A DNA stretch of 8,462 bases from Actinomycetota bacterium (GTDB lineage: Bacteria; Actinomycetota; UBA4738): positions 1-8,462 of the forward strand of contig JACDEY010000032.1 of NCBI GenBank assembly GCA_013816105.1. Reading direction: 5' to 3'. Shown here piece after piece: positions 5,372-8,462 of this stretch. The position numbers and the translations under genes were made by a program. Below the pieces are notes generated by a model. The model worked only from the letters and a program-made list of their open reading frames with translations. It was not told the origin of the DNA and did no database searches. Positions within the stretch are counted from its first letter, which is position 1; each line of letters begins with the position of its first letter.

Positions 5372-7795
5372 GACCGCGGGCTCGGCCTCCGGAGTTGCCG
5401 CTTCGTCGGCGCCCTCGGGGGCCAGCGCGAGCGTCAGCACCTCGTCGATCGTGGCTACCGCGTGGAAGGTCATATCGTTGCGAACCTGCTCGGGGACGTC
5501 GTCCAGGTCGCCCTCGTTCCGTTTCGGAAGTATGACCTCCTTCAGCCCGGCGCGGTGAGCGGCCAGGACCTTCTGCTTGAGGCCGCCGATGGGAAGAACC
5601 CGGCCCTGGAGTGTGACCTCGCCCGTCATGCCGACGATCGATCGGACCGGCCGTTCCGTCAGCAGGCTCGCGAGCGCCGTGGTCATGGCGATTCCGGCCG
5701 AAGGGCCGTCCTTCGGTACGGCGCCGGCCGGCACGTGGAGATGGAAGCGTCGTCGCAGCGATGACGGGTCAATTTCCAGAGCGCTGGCGTGGGAGCGGAC
5801 GTAGGAGAGCGCGATCTGCGCCGACTCCTTCATGACCTCGCCGAGCTGACCAGTCAGGGTGAGGCCTCCGCCCACGGGCTCCCCCGGGCCATAGCCTCCC
5901 TCCATGGCGGTGGCCTCGATGAACAGGACGTCGCCGCCGGTGCCGGTGACGGCAAGCCCGGTGGCGACTCCGGGGACGGAGGTTCGCTCGGCCGCCTCGA
6001 AGAAGAACTTGGGCCGGCCGAGGTACTCGCGCACGTCGTCCTGGCCCACGGTGATCGGGGTCTCGGCCTCGCCGGCGGCGATCTTGGTGGCCGCCTTGCG
6101 CAGCACCTTGCCGATTTCCCGCTCCAAATTGCGAACGCCGGCCTCGCGCGTGTAGTCGTTCACGATGGCGCGGAGCGATTCGTCGAGCAGGTTGACCTCT
6201 TCGGGCTGCAGGCCGTTGCGTTCCATCTGCCGCTGGAGTAGGTGATCACGAGCGATGGCGACCTTCTCGTCCTCGATGTAGCCGTCCAGCCTGATGACCT
6301 CCATCCGGTCGAGGAGGGGACCGGGGATGGTCTCGGCGACGTTTCCGGTCGCGATGAACAGGACTTCGGACAGATCCAGATCCACTTCGAGGTAGTGGTC
6401 GCGGAAGGTGTGGTTCTGCGCCGGATCGAGCACCTCGAGCAGCGCGCTGGAGGGGTCCCCCCGCCAGTCGGAGCCGACCTTGTCGATCTCGTCGAGCATC
6501 ATGACCGGGTTCTTGGTGCCGGCTTCCTTGAGCGCCCGCACGATGCGGCCCGGGAGCGCTCCGACGTAGGTCCGGCGGTGACCGCGGATCTCGGCCTCGT
6601 CGTGGATGCCGCCGAGCGAGATGCGAACGAACTTCCTTCCCAACGCCCGGGCCACCGACTCGCCGAGGGAGGTCTTTCCCACGCCGGGCGGACCGACGAG
6701 CGTGAGGATGGCGCCCGAGCCTCGGCCGGTCGCAACGCCGAGCCCGCGCTCCTGACGGAGCTTGCGCACGGCCAGGTACTCGAGGATGCGGTCCTTCACG
6801 TCCTCGAGGCCGGTGTGATCCTCGTCCAGGATGCGGCGGGCGTCGGCGATGTCCAGGTTGTCCTCGGTTCGGATGTCCCAGGGAAGCTCGGTCATCCAGT
6901 CGAGGTACGTCCGGATCCACCCATATTCCGGCGACTGCTGTGAGGTTCGCTCGAGACGGCCCAGCTCGCGTTCGGTCTCCTTGCGCACGCCCTCTGGCAT
7001 GTTGGCATCGGCGATCTTCTTTCGATACTCGCCGACGATGTCCTCTTCGGGGTCCTCGCCCAACTCCTTCTTGATGGCGTCCATCTGCTGGCGCAGGATG
7101 TACTCCCGCTGGTTCTTCTGCATGCCCTCGGCGACCTCGGACCGGATCCTGTCCTTGAGGGCCACCTCCGCCAGCGTCCCCTTCGCCCACGCGAGGACCT
7201 TCTCGAGTCGCTGCTCGACGTCGAGGGTCTCGAGCACCTCCACCTTCTGCTCGAAGGAGAGGTCGGGCGAATAACCGGCGGTATCGGCGAGGGCGCCCGG
7301 CTCCTCGATCCCTCGAAGGAACTCGGCGACCTGCGGGACGCCACGGGCCTCGACGATGTTCTCGACGGTGGCCCGGTACTCCCGAGCCAGCTGCTGGATC
7401 CGCTCGGTCGTGGCTTCGGAGTCCGGCCGGGCATCGACCTGGACCCATGTGGCCTCTCCGGTCCCGGCGACGCCCGAGCCGATGAGGGCCCGCTCGACGC
7501 CGCGAATCACCAGGGCCTCCATCCCGCCGGGGGTGCGCCCCATCTCCTCGATGTGGGCCACGGTTCCCACCCGCGCGTATCGCCCGTCCTGGCGCGGGAC
7601 GAGCAGAAGGGTGTCGTCGGCCGAGCGAGCGGCCTTGACGGCCGCTCGAGCCTCGGGGGACTCGAGGGTAAGGGTGATAACCATCCCGGGCAGGACCACA
7701 CCGGTACTCAAGGGGAGCAGGGGAAGGATCTTCGTCTCGAGCTGTTCGGCCACGTCTTCGATTCTCCTGGTCAGAGGGACAGTCCGTTGCAACAA
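5369..7795 (-). CDS. lon: ATP-dependent Lon protease (S16), actinobacterial type
   Basis: This encodes 808 residues if it starts at TTG 7795. Lon is a homohexameric cytoplasmic AAA+ serine protease that degrades misfolded and regulatory proteins. The order is N-terminal substrate-binding domain (about 23-210, opening with [16 protein letters not shown]), coiled helical region (about 215-300), AAA+ module and C-terminal protease. Visible motifs are Walker A GPPGVGKT (368-375), Walker [10 protein letters not shown] (431-439), the arginine-finger region LLDRM (494-498), and PKDGPSAG with catalytic Ser699. Catalytic Lys742 lies in [14 protein letters not shown], 43 residues later, the same spacing as in E. 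coli Lon. A short acidic Ala/Glu tail ends the protein. Start choice: AGGAGG (7812-7807) sits 11 bases before TTG 7795, while AGGAG (7768-7764) sits 10 bases before an in-frame GTG at 7753, which would give 794 residues, closer to the usual length. A HAIR-like element upstream suggests heat-shock control. The sequence looks intact and fully functional. Confidence 0.98.
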   Translation of the reverse strand: MLQRTVPLTRRIEDVAEQLETKILPLLPLSTGVVLPGMVITLTLESPEARAAVKAARSADDTLLLVPRQDGRYARVGTVAHIEEMGRTPGGMEALVIRGVERALIGSGVAGTGEATWVQVDARPDSEATTERIQQLAREYRATVENIVEARGVPQVAEFLRGIEEPGALADTAGYSPDLSFEQKVEVLETLDVEQRLEKVLAWAKGTLAEVALKDRIRSEVAEGMQKNQREYILRQQMDAIKKELGEDPEEDIVGEYRKKIADANMPEGVRKETERELGRLERTSQQSPEYGWIRTYLDWMTELPWDIRTEDNLDIADARRILDEDHTGLEDVKDRILEYLAVRKLRQERGLGVATGRGSGAILTLVGPPGVGKTSLGESVARALGRKFVRISLGGIHDEAEIRGHRRTYVGALPGRIVRALKEAGTKNPVMMLDEIDKVGSDWRGDPSSALLEVLDPAQNHTFRDHYLEVDLDLSEVLFIATGNVAETIPGPLLDRMEVIRLDGYIEDEKVAIARDHLLQRQMERNGLQPEEVNLLDESLRAIVNDYTREAGVRNLEREIGKVLRKAATKIAAGEAETPITVGQDDVREYLGRPKFFFEAAERTSVPGVATGLAVTGTGGDVLFIEATAMEGGYGPGEPVGGGLTLTGQLGEVMKESAQIALSYVRSHASALEIDPSSLRRRFHLHVPAGAVPKDGPSAGIAMTTALASLLTERPVRSIVGMTGEVTLQGRVLPIGGLKQKVLAAHRAGLKEVILPKRNEGDLDDVPEQVRNDMTFHAVATIDEVLTLALAPEGADEAATPEAEPAV

Positions 7796-7806
7796 AAGGC
7801 GGGGGG

Positions 7807-7812
7807 CCTCCT
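7807..7812 (-). promoter_or_regulatory. Strong Shine-Dalgarno upstream of lon TTG start
   Basis: AGGAGG on the minus strand lies 11 bases before the TTG at 7795, slightly longer than ideal spacing. It competes with the AGGAG at 7768-7764 that would serve the in-frame GTG at 7753. The pair leaves the lon start undecided by 14 codons. Confidence 0.45.
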
Positions 7813-7831
7813 ATTCCCGTTCGCCATCAGA

Positions 7832-7852
7832 TCTGAGTCCCTCACGCTCAAG
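7832..7852 (-). promoter_or_regulatory. HAIR-like inverted repeat (candidate HspR operator) upstream of lon
   Basis: Read on the minus strand the element is CTTGAGC-N7-ACTCAGA. The HspR-associated inverted repeat consensus is CTTGAGT-N7-ACTCAAG, so 11 of 14 defined positions match with exactly the right spacing. It lies 37-57 bases upstream of the TTG start of lon, and its TTGAGC could double as a -35 region, so bound repressor would block transcription. In Streptomyces, lon belongs to the HspR regulon, which makes the position biologically sensible. No convincing -10 box was identified with it. Confidence 0.5.
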
Positions 7853-7945
7853 CCCGGACCCTTGGTGGAATGCGGGGTCGAGGGTTCACGAACATCCCGA
7901 TGGAGGCTTAACTCTCCCTTTACCCGCCTTTGCCCGCGGGGTTTC

Positions 7946-7979
7946 TACGATTGGTCTTGATCCTCGCTTGCCCTATCCG
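7946..7979 (+). promoter_or_regulatory. Weak promoter candidates for the DUF7948-like gene
   Basis: Two weak possibilities precede the gene at 8012. TACGAT (7946-7951) is a good -10 match but lacks a -35 at normal distance. TTGGTC (7951-7956) followed after 17 bases by TATCCG (7974-7979) has correct spacing but mediocre boxes. Neither is strong. The rest of the 216-base divergent region (7796-8011) holds the lon regulatory elements and no further gene. Confidence 0.25.
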
Positions 7980-8011
7980 CATCGTCGTCGTCGCCGTGGA
8001 GGTCCGAAGGA

Positions 8012-8308
8012 ATGAGTGCGCTCGCCAAGGCGTCCCTCGTCGTCTCGCTCGTGGTCTCAGCGTTCGTGTCCGCTCCGGCGCTCACCGACGGAACCTCGGC
8101 TCGCTCCTCCGGGCCGTTCTCGGGCGATGCGGCCGCCGATGCGATTCGGACGTACGCGCGTCTGGCCCTTTCGTTCGAGGCCACCCGCGGTCAGGCGTCC
8201 TCAAACGTCGACTTCCTGGCGCGAACGGAGGCTTCCACCCTCTACCTGACGGGGAAGCGCGCCCTGCTCAGCCCCGAAGGGCCGGCCCTCGGACGCGCTC
8301 GACCTTGA
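8012..8308 (+). pseudogene. Exported protein matching the start of a DUF7948/SBBP-repeat-type protein, apparently truncated
   Basis: This encodes 98 residues from an ATG at 8012, with GGAGG (7998-8002) and GAAGG (8006-8010) upstream. A signal peptide is visible: Lys6, a hydrophobic stretch at about 8-22 and a likely cleavage after SAPA (about 20-23). After a Ser/Gly-rich spacer, residues about 52-81 (SFEATRGQASSNVDFLAR, then TLYLTGKRALLS) follow the pattern FEANxGQ...VDFLARGxGYTLFLTxxEAVL, which opens the DUF7948 domain of large secreted proteins that usually continue for hundreds of residues with SBBP beta-propeller repeats. Here the similarity fades after about residue 82 and the frame stops at 8306-8308, with none of the expected domain continuation in any downstream frame that I could recognise. 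It is therefore probably a truncated remnant, although a short secreted protein is possible. It is divergent from lon. Confidence 0.6.
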
Positions 8309-8334
8309 CAGCGGAACACCACTAAGCGTACCCT
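8305..8334 (+). promoter_or_regulatory. Candidate housekeeping-sigma promoter reading rightwards out of the window
   Basis: A perfect TTGACA (8305-8310) is followed after 18 bases by TACCCT (8329-8334), which keeps the T, A and final T of the -10 consensus. The -35 overlaps the stop codon of the truncated DUF7948-like reading frame. Transcription would start near 8341 and proceed to a gene beyond the window edge. Confidence 0.45.
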
Positions 8335-8341
8335 GTCGAAA

Positions 8342-8351
8342 ATGGAGGCTT
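8342..8351 (+). repeat. Ten-base direct repeat ATGGAGGCTT (also at 7900-7909)
   Basis: The identical sequence ATGGAGGCTT occurs at 7900-7909 and at 8342-8351, both in non-coding stretches on the plus strand, the first upstream of the DUF7948-like gene and the second just downstream of the promoter candidate. Both copies would open a tiny reading frame that soon stops. A shared leader element of related genes or chance are both possible. Confidence 0.3.
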
Positions 8352-8462
8352 GCTCTTAATCTCTGTTTCCCGGTGAAGCCTTTTCCAATTCTCGAGCGTC
8401 CGCTCGTTCGCATGAGATTCAGTTGGCCTATTCGTCTCAAGGGGGCTGGCCTGGTCATAGGT

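Noticed and set aside
6246..7448. A 400-residue minus-strand frame inside lon in another phase
   Set aside because: Arg/Gly/Pro-rich shadow of lon, which is established by its Walker and Ser-Lys motifs.
7884..7893. GTTCACGAAC inverted repeat in the lon upstream region, considered as a ClgR or LexA site
   Set aside because: The half-site spacing is too short for the GTTCGC-N5-GCGAAC ClgR motif, and the orientation is opposite to the actinobacterial SOS box CGAAC-N4-GTTCG.
7982..7995. TCG trinucleotide run upstream of the DUF7948-like gene
   Set aside because: Only about four units, common in GC-rich DNA; no repeat function is supported.
7356..8015. A 219-residue plus-strand frame running from inside lon into the divergent region
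   Set aside because: Most of it is antisense to lon and is Ser/Arg-rich low-quality sequence, and the remainder has no motif or ribosome site.
1..8462. Search for tRNA, rRNA, CRISPR arrays, insertion sequences, toxin-antitoxin or defence genes
   Set aside because: No cloverleaf, regularly spaced repeat, transposase-like or terminal inverted repeat pattern was visible by reading.

Overview
The window looks like a piece of high-GC chromosome from a member of the Actinomycetota, possibly a deep-branching soil lineage. The evidence is GC-rich coding with heavy third-position G/C, GTG and TTG starts, and a Lon protease whose sequence matches the actinobacterial type. A HAIR-like (HspR operator-like) inverted repeat upstream of lon fits the same assignment. 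No rRNA, tRNA, CRISPR array or insertion sequence was seen. The assignment rests on sequence character only; no database search was run.

Left edge, plus strand (1-817): the C-terminal part of a short-chain dehydrogenase/reductase (SDR)-fold protein whose catalytic Tyr and Lys positions read Ser and Arg. It is followed by a small four-helix membrane protein with its own recognisable promoter and a strong Shine-Dalgarno. This plus block converges at about 818-869 on a long minus-strand block, with a hairpin between them.

Centre, minus strand, read right to left (7795 down to 870): lon (ATP-dependent protease), a SnoaL/NTF2-like small protein, a large 815-residue protein I do not recognise, a class I SAM-dependent methyltransferase, and a membrane-anchored bacterial PH-domain protein ending in a SHOCT-like tail. 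Gaps are 8, 71, 65 and about 53 bases, so one heat-shock-led transcript is plausible. The Shine-Dalgarno of the SnoaL-like gene overlaps the lon stop codon, which makes that pair the most tightly linked. The functional connection between the genes beyond lon is unknown.

Right edge (7796-8462): a 216-base divergent intergenic region carries the HAIR-like element for lon. It is followed by a plus-strand exported protein that matches only the start of the DUF7948/SBBP-repeat type domain and stops after 98 residues, so it looks truncated. Its stop codon overlaps a TTGACA-N18-TACCCT promoter candidate, beyond which base composition becomes more AT-rich and no gene is evident before the window ends.

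The most interesting items are the unrecognised 815-residue protein inside a possible lon operon, the HAIR-like operator, the catalytically atypical SDR and the truncated DUF7948-like gene.
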